A stretch of 64,000 nt of DNA from Neodiprion pinetum (lineage: Eukaryota > Arthropoda > Insecta > Hymenoptera > Diprionidae), in the NCBI RefSeq assembly GCF_021155775.2, contig NC_060235.2, positions 24,127,598-24,191,597 of the forward strand. Reading direction: 5' to 3'. The position numbers were made by a program, and so were the translations under genes. Shown one piece after another: positions 24,186-36,829 of the stretch (positions within the stretch are counted from its first letter, which is position 1; each line of letters starts with the position of its first letter). The notes below the pieces were generated by a model, which ran no database searches, was not told where the DNA came from, and was given only the letters and a program-made list of their open reading frames with translations.

Positions 24186-27100
24186 AGCAAAAATTTGCAT
24201 ATCACATTACGCATTTACGTGCGAGAAAACAGCGATAACAACATTTTACTGTCGATCTTGGAAAAAAAAAAAAAAGAAATATAGAGTATCAATTCGATTT
24301 GCTCCTCATTTATATCCAAACTCTACTAAATGGTATCCAAGCAAACTGTTGATATTTTTTGCATCAAAAGTACCAACCCTACAAAGCTTCCCGTTACTCC
24401 CGTTAGTCGCTAAAACATGAAATTCTAGAAAAAAAAAAAAGAATCAATATAATTCGAGGTGATTACATAAAACAAAAAAACTTTCCCCGGGATTCTTCTG
24501 TTGAAACGCATGTGAGAAATGGGAGTGTCGGAAAAAAAAACGAGCAAAAAATAAAAATAAAAAATAATAATAATGATAATAATAAATAACCAGACAAACA
24601 AAAGGGTGCGAATCGGGTGAAATTCGCACATGTGTGTGCAATTTATCACCAACACACATAGCACTGGACACAATATACAAGGATGGTCAATGACCCCCCC
24701 CCCGACGACACGTGCCGTCGTCTGCTGGCCCTTTCTCTTTTTCCTTCCCCATACCTCCCCTCCCCCCACCTTTTCCCTCCGCACCTTGCGTCTCAAGACG
24801 ACCCGCCCGTCCAACCAACCCCAACGACGGCGTCACGTTGCTCAACATTTTTCACGGGAGACTTAGACGCCAAATAAAGGTGTGCATGTGAACACGCAAT
24901 CCATCTTTTCATCTTCTACCTTATTATGGAAAAAATTTTTTGATCCGGCCGCAATGTGAACTATGGCGTATACACTAATACATGAAAACCTTCAAAATGC
25001 ACGCAATTATATCGAAGAAAATACAGGATTTCCGAAAACTCAAGAAAGTCTTGAATAAAACAAGATGAAGAAAAAAAAAAAAATAAAAAATAAAATAAAT
25101 TAGGTACATCTTGCGAGTAGCAAAAACTTTACTTCGAAATCATTTTTCAAGAAGATGGCAGTTAACTTATCATCAGCTTAAGCGCTTGTGCTAGACTGAA
25201 AATAACTTGTTGCGTAATTTTTTATTTTTTTTTTAATACATTTGTTCGACAAACATATTTTCAACTATTTTCTTAAAGTACGTATCAATGAAAACTTACG
25301 AAAATGTATAGAATGTAGTATTGGAATAAAATCTGGACTGATTTGAGTAGATTCTTTCAAAATTGCGAATATAAAGATAGAGAGGGGGGGGGGGGGGGGG
25401 AGATATCCTTGTACAGGTACAATCATGTTCATTAGCGGAATCCCAGTGACTCACTATTTTTTTGTGGAATAAGAATTGAAACGAGTTTTCTTTCGAATTG
25501 TAAGGAAATTTTATGTGCCAATGACTAGCGACGCAAGTAAAATGTCGATAGAAAGAAAACTTGTACGGGTTTTGATTTCAACAAAATAATAAATCACTGC
25601 ATGGGAACCCATTAATGAACATTACTGTACATTATATATGTATATACATATATATTAGGGTAGTCCGAGAAGATCGATTTTTCTTTTTTTTTTTTTTTTT
25701 TTCAAAATCGCACGTTTTATAGTTGAAGGAAAAGAAAATAAGACACCTGTTACAATTTGAGTCAATAATTTTAGTCATTTCTGAATTTTGTAGCTCAGTA
25801 ACGCGGCATAATACGAGTACACAAATGTCCGATACATATCATTGTTGGGAATCAATGCTCCACAAAATAAGGCCTGTTATAATTTTATAATAATTCGATT
25901 ATTTCAAAAGTTACTCAAGGTTAAAGTTGAAATCATGTAAAAATTCGCTTTTTTAAAGGTCAACACTCAAAATACTAGACTTATCACAAAATGTTGGTTC
26001 TTTTTTTTTTTTTTTCGTAAAGCATTTCAACAGCAAAAAAGAAATTTAGATATAGATATATCAATGTATGATGAAAAATGTTGAGTGATTATCGGATTAT
26101 CGATCAGGAGAACGATACGCGAGGCATGTACGTACATACGTTTTGCCTTCGATGAGGTAAGAAATGCAGTGAATAACCGGGCTGAGCTAATCGCGACTGA
26201 TTCGTTATCAAAGTGTAAACCGATAAGAGACACGTAAGTCGATGCGTTATTTTTATACACTAACATTTTATATACATATTGTATATCTATCGACGATTAA
26301 AACAACACGTAGGTACTAAAGGCGATAACAACCTGGCAATATCAGTTTGGAATTACGTATTGTAAGGTGCTATGTGCTACTTTTACATCAACTTCTGCCC
26401 AACATTCATTTCTCACTGTACGAATGATCAGAATTGCACGTAACTTTTACACATTTGAAATTAAATAACTTTGGAATGGTTTTCGAAACAACATTCAACA
26501 CGTAAGAAAGATTATCGCAAACTTGTATTCTTTTCGCAATTTTTTTTTTTTTTTTTTTTATACATAGTATTTCATAAATTTTTTATTAAAAATCAATCTC
26601 GGACCTTCTACCAAATTCGAATATTGTTAAATTTCTGCATAGATGATCTCAATATATTAAAGTCGGCACTTGTAGACCGGTTGAATTGATTTTTTTTTTT
26701 TAATTAAGACAAAATGTTGTTCTACATGCGTAAAACTAATACTTGTTTGATTGATACCAAGCCTCGCGCTATTCGCCACATCGTGGAGATTGTCGGTGAC
26801 CATCAGAATTATTTCCGTCGGTGTATACGACACAAGCCTTGTGTCTGGGCGTCTGGCCAAATATAATAGTTTCCATCGCTTGTCCAGCCAGACCGTCGAA
26901 GCATAAGTTTCCCGTTATACATGAGACGAGAAGATACTGTGCGACTAGTAACGGTGTAAAATCGATCGGCTGCAGAGGTTACTTTGTTGCACAATCCCTC
27001 ACATGTATACTCGATTAAAATGTGCCAAACTATCATCAATTAAAAAGAATGAACCCGTATTTTTTTTTCGTATAATTTCGATGTAAACTCGACAGATTTA

Positions 27101-27767
27101 GTCAAGGTTAATATCGAGTTGAGATGGGTCAAAACTAGGTCGATTCGATTTATAGAGATTCGTGAAAAATCTACATGTACTATCGTTCTTTTATAATGTT
27201 GAGTAATTCATTCGGTAATCTGCTGATCTGATTCGGCCAATTTAACAGTCTAGATTATAATTATTTCAAAGATATCACGAAGAAGAAATATTGACTTCGG
27301 TTATCACCGTTTTAGACAACACATCCGTACGTAGGTAACTAAATCCGTTAGATTGCTTTTACTTGGTGAGAAGACTTTGAAATTTGATTGTAAGATATGA
27401 GTGAATAAATAATTTAATCGAATGTCCGAACAGTTTCCGACTTTCAAAAACCAAGTTGGAGGTAAATCCGTTAGCTCAGCGCTCCTTGGACAGTTTTATC
27501 AGGTCTGTCATATCAAGTTTGAAAAATTTCATCTCATATTCACAAATAGTGACCCAAAAAATAGCCGATTAGCAAGTTCTAAAACTATAAACCTTATATT
27601 TTTAGTTTTTCATTATAAGGATGAAGTTAAGAAAAATCGTTAGTTTCCACCTTTGGGAATATCCGAAATTTGATGAAGCATGAAAAACAAGACACTAGTA
27701 TTTTGAAAAGCCAACTCCTTGAAAAGTAATTATAAAATTGCACAATAATGATTTATTTCCTGACGTT
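24186..27767. other. No gene recognised; homopolymer-rich
   Basis: Contains C10 (24694-24703), an AAT/AAAT tract (about 24545-24590), G17 (25384-25400) and several T-runs of 14 or more. Frames crossing these runs are artefacts of low complexity. Confidence 0.5.
25384..25400. repeat. G17 homopolymer
   Basis: Seventeen consecutive G residues after AGA. Exact length is likely polymorphic or uncertain in assembly. Confidence 0.9.
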
Positions 27768-27803
27768 TCGTTACGATAACGTTATTGACTTCAGCCTCAT
27801 TTT
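27768..27803. repeat. MITE family A, solo right terminus
   Basis: TTTCGTTACGATAACGTTATTG then ACTTCAGCCTCA is a clear family A terminus. A matching left end is not obvious upstream. Confidence 0.5.
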
Positions 27804-28395
27804 TTATCAGCCGGTAAGTATACCATATCAATGTGAATTACGAATGATTGGATGATCTGAAATTCGGTGTTGGCGATCCGAAACATCTTCCCGAGCTGAT
27901 TCTGTCTAGGCGTATATTGAATAAACAAAAATGAGAATTGGGTGACTCAGTCGGTAAAAGTAGGACTGTTACATGACCTCAATACTAAATCGGCTGCATT
28001 TACATTAATGCTGAAGTTGAATAGGCGAACGTAGAATAAAATTTTTAAAAAAGAGGGATTTCAAACGTAAGCCTACTTTAAATACCGAACGAATAAGCGA
28101 TCGCGCTAATAATGTATTAGTAAGTAATAAAATTAATTACAACTAAAACGTTCAAGAACCTCCTTAATAAATTATAACAATTGATATCTGTAGTACTTAT
28201 AAAATCGATGCGAATTGGTCGAAAAGTGTTCTTTTTTTAAAATCAGCTCCATACTTGTGAAATGTCAGGTGCGTATATAAGATTTTTGTAAACGAGGGGT
28301 TTCTTTAATTAATTCGTCAAGAGTTCCAAATCGGAATCTTGAATCGAATTTTCCGAAATTAGTCTCCTGAAAATCATCAGAATCCCCGCGGTCGT

Positions 28396-28430
28396 CGAAG
28401 TTAGTACAAACGTTAACGTAACGTACCGTT
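28396..28430. repeat. MITE family A, solo left terminus
   Basis: TCGAAGTTAGTACAAACG then TTAACGTAACGTACCG. No partner terminus is clear downstream. Confidence 0.45.
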
Positions 28431-29279
28431 TTTCAACTTCAGAATAACTTTGACGAACTATGGCTTCCAATTATTATTAAAATTAAAAGAGCCTAAACGT
28501 GTAACAAAAATATTTGAAAAAAATTTTGTAACCACTGTAATTATACGCAGGTAAACACTCTTTTCCAACACTTTTAAAACTAAAGAATAAAATATTTGAC
28601 AACGAAGAGAAAATAAAAACCCCGCCCACATAACAAAACTAATTTACCTGATCAGAAAATTGGTGTAAGACTGAACTGATGCTAGATTCACAATCTGGTG
28701 ATCGATTCCTCAAGATAAATTTTACCGATTAATGATTTTCCTCTTCAGTCGATAAAATATATGATAATTAGAATTTAGATCACAGTAAAAAAAAAAAAAC
28801 TTTGAGCCGATAGTTCGACAAGTGTGGTATCATTCGAAAAGTTACTCGCCCGTCTGACCTAAATAAAGTCCCACAGGAGTTCACAACGTAACGAATAAAT
28901 GTTTACTAACGAACGATAGATTTTTACATTTCTCCACATCGCGCGTCTCATAACGAATTGACACCGGTTGGCGTCTTCCATAGAAGGTTCATTATTTAAA
29001 GAGGGCGTCTCGTACACACGTATGTCTAACTTGTTAATCGAACCTTAGTCTAACTATTTTGCATTCGGGTTACGTACACAAGGAAAAAGTATTTCTCACA
29101 GGAATTAGCTATGAAATGAAATTAAAAAAAAAAAATTTTTAGCGAAATTAAGAAAGCATCGAGCATCGACAGATCAAATTGCTGCATTATAAGTGAATCC
29201 TCAAGCTTCGTTTTCGAATCATCAACTCTCCTGACCGCGACGTTGTAAACGGGCATTAATACAGTGATGATTTTTGCAG
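28431..29279. other. No gene recognised
   Basis: AT-rich spacer between a MITE end and the candidate exon. Nothing can be supported. Confidence 0.4.
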
Positions 29280-29534
29280 CCAACCAGTAGCCAGCCACAG
29301 GGAGTGGGATGCGTGAACAATGTGAACGCTTTTAGTCATAGCGGTGCCGGGGATGACGTAACGGTGCAATTAACCTCGAACTCGGACAGCGGCAAGAAGA
29401 GGCCGGATGCATTCCCCCCCCCCCCCCCCCCCCCTCCGCAGCCGGTGTACTTAGCCGTCTCGTACAGACACGCGTTTGTGGATACGGCGAGCGTTACAAG
29501 ACTAACTATTGCATCTACCTACTTACATACTTAC
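29280..29534 (+). other. Candidate exon with C21/polyproline tract, gene unknown
   Basis: It begins after a good acceptor (GATGATTTTTGCAG) and opens in phase 0 for about 84 codons. It reads PTSSQPQGVGCVNNVNAF, then SHSGAGDDVTVQLTSNSDSG, KKRPDAF, polyproline from 21 C residues (29414-29434), and PQPVYLAVSYRHAFVDTASV. Base composition differs from the AT-rich flanks and the part before the C-run looks coding. No convincing donor is visible, and the frame after the C-run depends on its exact length. No domain is recognised. Confidence 0.3.
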
Positions 29535-29849
29535 TGACTAACTATAGTGGATTACGGTTAACGCGCGACCTTACGCAAACTTCACGTGGGTATTACGTGA
29601 ATTACTTGTATTACTTGACAGTGCGGTACCAAAACTCACACCTAGGAGTGGGAATCAGCCGCGAACCAGACGGAAAAATTTTAAAAACCGGTTCGAGCGT
29701 CGTCGGAACTCTGTATTACAGAGAGGAGGAGTTAAAAAACCACTCCGTTCTTTTTATTGACTCGTTATCGTTACAAAGATATCGGAAAACCATGCGTTAT
29801 TTTGAATTATTGTCGTCTTTTTATCGTCATCGTCTTCATCTTCTGATAA

Positions 29850-29885
29850 CATGAAATTGAAGTTACTAATGTTAACGTCACGTTG
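29850..29885. repeat. MITE family A, solo left terminus
   Basis: TGAAATTGAAGTTACTAATG then TTAACGTCACGTTG. The following sequence has GAACAGTTTCAAAGTG, similar to the family core in inverse order, but the right end is not resolved. Confidence 0.45.
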
Positions 29886-31459
29886 TACTTAAAAAAAGAA
29901 AAACCTGATTTTCAATTTTCGAACAGTTTCAAAGTGTTCAATAGTCCAGTTCTTTTTTTTTATTTTTCAATATGTTTATACAGTTTTGCTTTATCGCGAT
30001 TCACTAAATTACAAATAACCAGTTAATAAACAATTATAATATAATTTGAAAATATACTCTTTTCACCTTTCTAAAGGAAAAAAAGGAAACAATATTAAAA
30101 GTGAAAAGTCGAGTTTTTTCAAATGATTTTTTTCGGGTAAAACCCAGCGGGTTTAATTGGGTCGGAGAAAATAAGGCCCACCCTGACGTCTCTCATCTCT
30201 ATTTTCGATGCTCTCCAACAAATCAGTTTCATCTTCTGACTGTGCTTCGAACATTGCCGATCGGAGAACGTACGTACACTTTTAATCCTGGCGTCTAATG
30301 GTTAACGGGGTTAACAAACTATGGTCTAACAAACCGTTTGTAGCAACGTGGACGGTACTGGCACAAAGCGAAGAAGAAACGATCTGACCAACGAAGGAAC
30401 GATGCATGCACGAAACCGCTACGTGTAAACGACCAGCCTCTGGAAGTTAACGCGACGGCTTAGCGAGAATCGTCCCTTTCTTTCCCATGGAGTATAAATA
30501 AGTACGATACATGCACACATATGCATTGGACCCGTTGATACAAGGTTTGAACGTTTATAATTTTTAACACAACTTATAACGTTCCTCCTGATGTGTAAAC
30601 AATATTTAACTCAAGTCCAGAACATTCTTCGTTACGTCATATGACTTATTACCCTTTTAAATAACGTGTAAAAAAATTACACTCTCATTCAAATCTTTCA
30701 CGGAATTTTACAAAACAATCACGCAGTACGCTTTCGACAGTTCATCTGTCTTCATTTTAATATAACATACATGTATATTTGTTTTCGCAGACCTTAGAAA
30801 TACCGGAGTTTCCATTCAACAGTTTCAAAAAAGGTGCACAAGGTCCTGATTTTACCAACGTATGGACGATGAGTTAAAAATCCTGTAGTTTGACAAGATT
30901 TTTTTTAACTAGTATAATAAACAATGTTTAGACAGTGTTCCGGGAAAAAAATTGTATTCTCCGATTTTGAAACAGCGTCAGTGCAATATGCATAAATGTG
31001 TACCAGTACTAGTGCGATTAATCGACGATTTTGATTAACCGGTTTTTCAGTTAATCGATTAATCGAGATTGCCTCGTAATAATTCTGCATGTGAATTCTG
31101 CCTATCAATCGATTGATCGCATAGAACTAGACCTACGTACCGGCATAGCAGTGTGGTTTTCAACGATAGTCGCGTCCTCGCTTCTCACTTCAAAACGAGA
31201 AGTACAGAGGGGTGAGCGTTCGTCTGACAAGGTCAACGAGGTCACATTGAGGGAATGACGCCTGCGCAATTTGACCTTTGAAATCGCGGGAGCAGTCTCC
31301 GAGTTTTTGGAAAGATAAAAATCTTCTTGTTCAAAATTCGTATACTTACTTTCGCAGATAACGGGAATAGCGGGAAGTTCAAAGCTGGTTGACTTGTCCT
31401 ACTTGCAGTTTATGTAACGAACGAATAATCGAACAAAAGAATTTCAAAACATTCAGGTA
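29886..31459. other. No gene recognised
   Basis: Mixed spacer. A somewhat GC-richer stretch near 31140-31320 carries no recognisable frame or motif. Confidence 0.4.
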
Positions 31460-31722
31460 CATGTTACGTTAAACACATCAAGAAATACTACTTTGGTGTC
31501 CAACATTTTTTTTTTTTTTTCTTTCTTAAGTCAATTTCGCGGTTTTTCAGTCACAACGGCTGACTTAAAACACGCAATTTGCATGAAAATTCGTACTTTT
31601 CTTAATTACTTGCAATTAATGCAATTTACTGTTTTTCAGACAGCTTCGATGTTGCGCGAAACAATAAGTAGTTTTTCTAATATTGTATCGTTACATTAAC
31701 GTTACGAACTTGAACCTCGTAT
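31460..31722. repeat. MITE family A, copy with diverged left end
   Basis: The right terminus in reverse complement reads CGAGGTTCAAGTTCGTAACG then TTAATGTAACG, followed outside by TA. The core has TTTACTGTTTTTCAGACAGC, matching the family core. The left end (GGTACATGTTACGTTAAAC) is diverged. Confidence 0.55.
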
Positions 31723-32879
31723 CACGTATAAGAAAAGAATCTACCGTTTAATATGAATTTGATAACAGAGTTTGAAAAATAAAAAAAAAAAATGGCGAGG
31801 ATAAGAACATGCGATATAATTTCGAGCAGCTTTTGCTTTCCAAGATAATTCCAGAATTTAAAGGTATTTAAGAAGTACTAGACACCCTGTAAATCAGTAG
31901 AACCGTAAAGACATATGCCAACCTGCCCATAAATAGAAAAAGTGTTTACACCATTTTTTAGTTATTTCGACATTTCAATATGAAAAGGCCGTACGAACTA
32001 TTTCTTATTATCTATTTTCGCATTTGACAAGATCAAAAAAGCGTACAAGTCTTCAATTTTCACGCCAATTTTTATGCGAGGATATCGATGTCCGCCCTTT
32101 TGTCATAAAACCAGTCTCGTTATTTATTTATCTCATATTGTTATTTCTTTTCATACGCCCTTACGATTATAGTCACGCGACACGTAAATAGTAACGAATC
32201 CAGTTATCCGAGAAATTGGCGAACTGTATATTATCTTACGTAACGGCATCACAGAGACGCCACAATAATTAATTAATCTCTGTGCCTGACTGCGAGTGCT
32301 CCTGTCACGTAATTCTACGTACCTAGGTATCTACGCAAGTGCAGCATAACACAATCCACACATGGTATACGTGTAATATACAAGCATTTATGTAAGGCAG
32401 TCAAATAGTGCGTACTGGGATTATCGCGATTGTTAAGAATAACGTCGAGACTATGACTTGGCGGTAAAATTTGGCGAGTCTGCCGCTGTCGAACTTTGGT
32501 TTGAAAATTTTATAAATATAAGAATGACGGTATAAATTTAGAGACGACACATAATTTGAAAAACAGTCGATCGTAAATGTATACGCGTACAAATTCTATA
32601 CGGCGAGTTTAAGAGGAATAAAAAAAAAATCCTGCTGCGTACAGAGTGTAAAGTACCAGCTACGACTATTACGTCTACTGCGTGCATAAAAATAGCTGTA
32701 CATAAAGTATTTACATACCTATGTCTACCACTACGTAATAATATATCTACGTCTGTAAATAAAATGTATATAATACAGTGTTAGTCACCGCAGTATAAAC
32801 AAAAGAAAAGGATAGACGCCGCAGGCGATGTGTCGGAGTGTACCTGTTTCACGCATGCGCATTGTCCGCGTCTGTATGA
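31723..32879. other. No gene recognised
   Basis: AT-rich spacer; no coding frame or RNA is supported. Confidence 0.4.
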
Positions 32880-33354
32880 GGCATTCCGTGCCAATTCACG
32901 CAGTCTGTAACCCTGACAATGCGGTGTTTTTTTAAGCGTGACTGTCTTGACTCCAAAAGCCAGAAAAATAAAATCAACTATTCCTCTTGAACAATTCTTA
33001 TTTGATTTTGGAATAAAGTTTACACAAATTCTATGACGATGGCCGATGATTTTCAGACCAAATCGAAAGTGAAACGTCGCGTTTTTCTATATTATTTTCC
33101 GGAAGAATTTAAGTTTTTCAACTTGTTGTTCAGTAATTTCTACATAGTCTAAGTTATGAATGTTCTTTCGGCTCTTACAAAATTGAATGATGATGTGATA
33201 TGAACAAAGAAAGGATTTTCGATTTTGTTATAAATTATTAAGATGATAAATTTTACATGTTTCACGTTTGTTAGTCGGGGACTGTCGTTATGTGACAGAG
33301 AAAAATCTGACATAATCAGTGTCACAGGTTAGGTGACTTGGCATGGAATACGCC
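32880..33354. repeat. Inverted-repeat family B, best copy
   Basis: A 475 bp element with terminal inverted repeats. The left reads GGCATTCCGTGCCAATTCAC then GCAGTCTGTAACCCTGAC. The right in reverse complement reads GGCGTATTCCATGCCAAGTC then ACCTAACCTGTGACACTGA. The interior is AT-rich and non-coding. The class is unknown; the target-site duplication is unclear. Confidence 0.65.
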
Positions 33355-34341
33355 ATATATTACAGACGTCAGACAATTATGCCAATTATAGGTAAACGAC
33401 CAATGCCGAAATTCTATTTTGCCGTATTTTCGATATATTTTCCAGTTTTTGAATAACTTTATAACATCAATTTTTTATCCCGGGGATCTCAAGAAAAAAA
33501 ACCGTGTTTTTCCCACATTTGCGGTTATCGAGTTCCGAACGGGAAATTAACATGTAAATAAAGACACGGTATCTTTGATCTGCTTATTCAGACATTTTCT
33601 TTGCGAAAAAAGCTTTTGTTGAGATCCGAAGGTAACTAAGGCACTCAAGTATAACACCAAGTAGAACATAAAGTTATACATAATTTAATCAACACCGTCG
33701 TTATCTTGGAAACAATATCGCCCCTCTTATCGCGTTCCTTATTTATCGTCGCTTATGCGAAAGCAAGCGAGAAAAATGGAGAGAGGGGAAAAAAAAAATT
33801 AAATTGCGGTGGTCTGATTATGAACGTAAATTAATTATTACGCAACTCATAATCCAACATTATACGCGATGCGGTCAGTTTCTAACCAAAGAAACGGACG
33901 TGCATACGAGTGAAAAATTATTTCATCCTGTGCAATTTTTTTTCTCAATCCTTCTTTCTCGTCACCTCCACGGTATAAATATATTCATAAATTTTGTGTT
34001 GTCGATTAGTCAGGTACTGCTGTTTTCATCATTACAAAGTCTTCACGCACAATCATCGGGTCAACATTGTACATTTTTACCTGTTTTCATACTGTGATAA
34101 AGTTCCTGCAGAAGTAAATTAGAAGTAATAAACGTACTTGTTTAACTACCATGTCTTTTTTTGCGATCTGGAATTATAATCAACCCAAGTTCAACGAATG
34201 CACTACTTCGTTAACTTGTTGAAATTTAGTATCCATTTTTCGTTCGTCAAAAACTACCACACGACTGAAAAAATAGAAAATTTCAAGGTCCCGCGATCAG
34301 ATCTGTTGACAAGGAATAGCCTATACATCTATACACGACAG
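33355..34341. other. No gene recognised
   Basis: AT-rich spacer. The 97-codon plus frame at 33804-34097 lacks domains and splice context. Confidence 0.4.
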
Positions 34342-34531
34342 ACGTTTGCAACGTTACTGTAACAACAAATTTTCATGAAAATATGAAAATTTGACATTGT
34401 ATGTTAGTGACCGTAGCGAATTTACTATATATACTTGAAAAATTAAACTACTGCAGATTGAGCCGAAGATTTAAAACGGTGTTTTTCCTTTCGAATGTTC
34501 AGTTACATTAACGTTACCAACTTTCATCTTG
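34342..34531. repeat. MITE family A copy
   Basis: Left GACGTTTGCAACGTTACTG then TAACAACAAAT. The right in reverse complement is GAAAGTTGGTAACGTTAATG then TAACTGAACAT. The two form an imperfect terminal inverted repeat around a short AT-rich core. Confidence 0.6.
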
Positions 34532-34862
34532 TTCATCTATTCCGTAGTCGCGTTAGCGTCAGAATAGAAAAAGGAGACTCAACTACAGTTTTCGTCAATT
34601 GTCCAATTCTAGTTGGTGGCATACCTACACAAAACTTATATGTATACTTGTCTTTTGCGATTCGCGCGCGTTTCATTCGCCACAAGACGTATAAGTTGAG
34701 CTGTAGGCATATTGTGAATGCATGTACGTGTGTATAACGTACGTCTACACGTGAGTGATATCGTGTACAGGCAGAGATACGCGTGCATGTATAACTGGGC
34801 GGATTATTGCCGCTTGCTCGGGCAACTGATTGATGTCAGACTTTAAACATAGAATTCTTCAC

Positions 34863-34884
34863 CTCTCTCTCTCTCTCTCTCTCT
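34863..34884. repeat. (CT)n microsatellite
   Basis: Eleven CT units. GAGA/CT tracts can be GAF sites in insect promoters, but no gene start is identified here. Confidence 0.9.
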
Positions 34885-35857
34885 CCCGCTCTCCCTCTCA
34901 AGAATATTACATCTCGTCGTCAGCCGCGAGATCCAGCCTCTGTAACACGTATATCATTAGCCATCGATACGTGTCGGGGAAATCGCGATGCGCCACGTAA
35001 CGAAGGAAACGAAAAAAAATAAGGATATTATACGCGTAAATTTTTATCCCTTTGTTTTCATGTCGATAAAAAAAAATAGCCAACTATTTTTCCAAAGACT
35101 GCAGTTAATCGATCCGACGACTTGGGGAAAGTGACTGAAATGTTCTTATTGTCCGTATGAAAGTTGATTGAAAACTCTTCTAGCAGTCGACGAAATTTTG
35201 AATTAATGCGATGTTTAGCCATAATTTCACCGTTTTGTACTCGCAAGCGGATTATGAGGTTTTACACATTCTCTGAAATCGAGAGAAATGTAATATCGAA
35301 ATTCAGAAATAGGAATTTGAATTTTCGATCAAGCATCTAGAGTACTGTCAAGTTTGCGAGCCATATTTATTCATGGTTTTAAGTAAAACCATTTTTATGC
35401 GATGATTTTAAAATCAACAGACCATGTCGAAGCAATATTATAAACATATTTTCCGAATTTTATTCTTTCAGTCATTCTATATATCGCTTTACGCGGTTTA
35501 ACGAAACTTATACAACAATCCTAAACTTCGATAGAAATTTTTTTCCCGAAACTGCATCGTTACATTTTATAAAATAATTCCCTTTGCTTAGAATTTTAAT
35601 CCTTAATTTAACTTTTCTGGCATTCTGGAAACCGCCGCCAATGAATGTTCTCTAATCGTTGAAAATAGAAGTAAAAAGTGGGGAACATTATTGAATAAAC
35701 GTTAGAATCTGCACAACGTCTGTGACGAGCCTAACAACAACAACTGAATTGAATCCAATGAATTGAATCTCGATTCGAACGAACATTAATGCGTTGTTTG
35801 TTTGAGGAATTTCAATCAGAAGCTCGACCTACACTAACCTGAATAAATTAATTCCAG
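34885..35857. other. No gene recognised
   Basis: AT-rich spacer with no supportable element. Confidence 0.4.
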
Positions 35858-36006
35858 ATGTTGAACTTCATAAAATTAACGCAACGGACCAATTTAGAAA
35901 AATGAAAAATGACAAACAACGTCTGTGAACTGATTCTCAGGCAGTAAAATCCAAACAGTAATTTTTTTCAATACTCTAAGTTACGTCAACGTTACGAACT
36001 TCTTCA
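35858..36006. repeat. MITE family A, short copy
   Basis: Left GTTGAACTTCATAAAATTAACG then CAACGGACC. Right in reverse complement is GAAGAAGTTCGTAACGTTGACG then TAACTTAGAG. About 150 bp in all. Confidence 0.5.
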
Positions 36007-36199
36007 ATCCCTCGTTAATTCTGCGACAACACAGGCGTATAGACACCATGTGAGACAATGCGCCTACAGAGAAACCTGGTCATATTCCTGAGACACGCGT
36101 GAGATGGAAAGAAAGAGAATAAGAACGAAAGTTTCATTCACATAACAGTAAACCCATTATTGACTCTGTGAGATTTTTGTTTTGTTTTTGTTCTTGCAG

Positions 36200-36287
36200 G
36201 AAAGACGAACAACAAGTGATACCGTACGATGACGTAACACGGCCTCTATCCATCCGGCTAAACAGGAGTCAAGTGTCGTTCCTGTAG
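36200..36287 (+). CDS. Candidate terminal coding exon, gene unknown
   Basis: A strong acceptor (TTTTTGTTCTTGCAG) is followed by 1 base and then 28 codons, KDEQQVIPYDDVTRPLSI then RLNRSQVSFL, and TAG. The charged, non-repetitive sequence and compact stop look like the last coding exon of a plus-strand gene. It needs a preceding exon ending in phase 2; I found no such exon with a strong donor. It could belong with the segments at 23551 and 29280. No family is recognised. Confidence 0.3.
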
Positions 36288-36829
36288 ATAAACGTGGTTT
36301 TGTAAAAAGGCCGCTATCGTCGGTTCCGCGCCGTCACGCGTTTCACCCCGTGTTTTGTCCCACCGTCAAGTTAGTCCGGATATGAGGGTCGAAAAACGGT
36401 CCCCCGTACATCGAATATGCCCATACACGTAGTTGAATGGAATCGATAGCCTGACAGACAGGCAGAGCATGTGCGACACACGAGAAGCCAGAAAAATACT
36501 ACGCCTGACACACGACGACGCCCAACTTGTTAACAGTATTAAGATATTGAAATAACGAAACGTCCAAAGATATTCACCGTTTTTCAACGTTAAAATCACT
36601 TTGAAGGTACGCGGTATGCGATATGTGAGTATTTTTTCGAAATGTTATTTATTCGCTGGATAAAGGTCTTAACGTTAGTTTTCATCGTAAAGATAATCCT
36701 GTGGAGTATAGGATCGACGACGCGAGTTTAACGATAAGAGATGCATCGCAACTTGTCACTTTTTCACATTCGAATAACGTATCCTTGCATGGATATACTC
36801 AGGGCGGGGGTGAAGTTCCGAAAGCGTCT

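Noticed and set aside
24031..24420. 129-codon plus-strand frame
   Set aside because: Overlaps a dispersed repeat and an A-run; no domain.
24425..24814. 129-codon minus-strand frame
   Set aside because: Composed of homopolymer and AAT tracts giving K, G, I and F runs.
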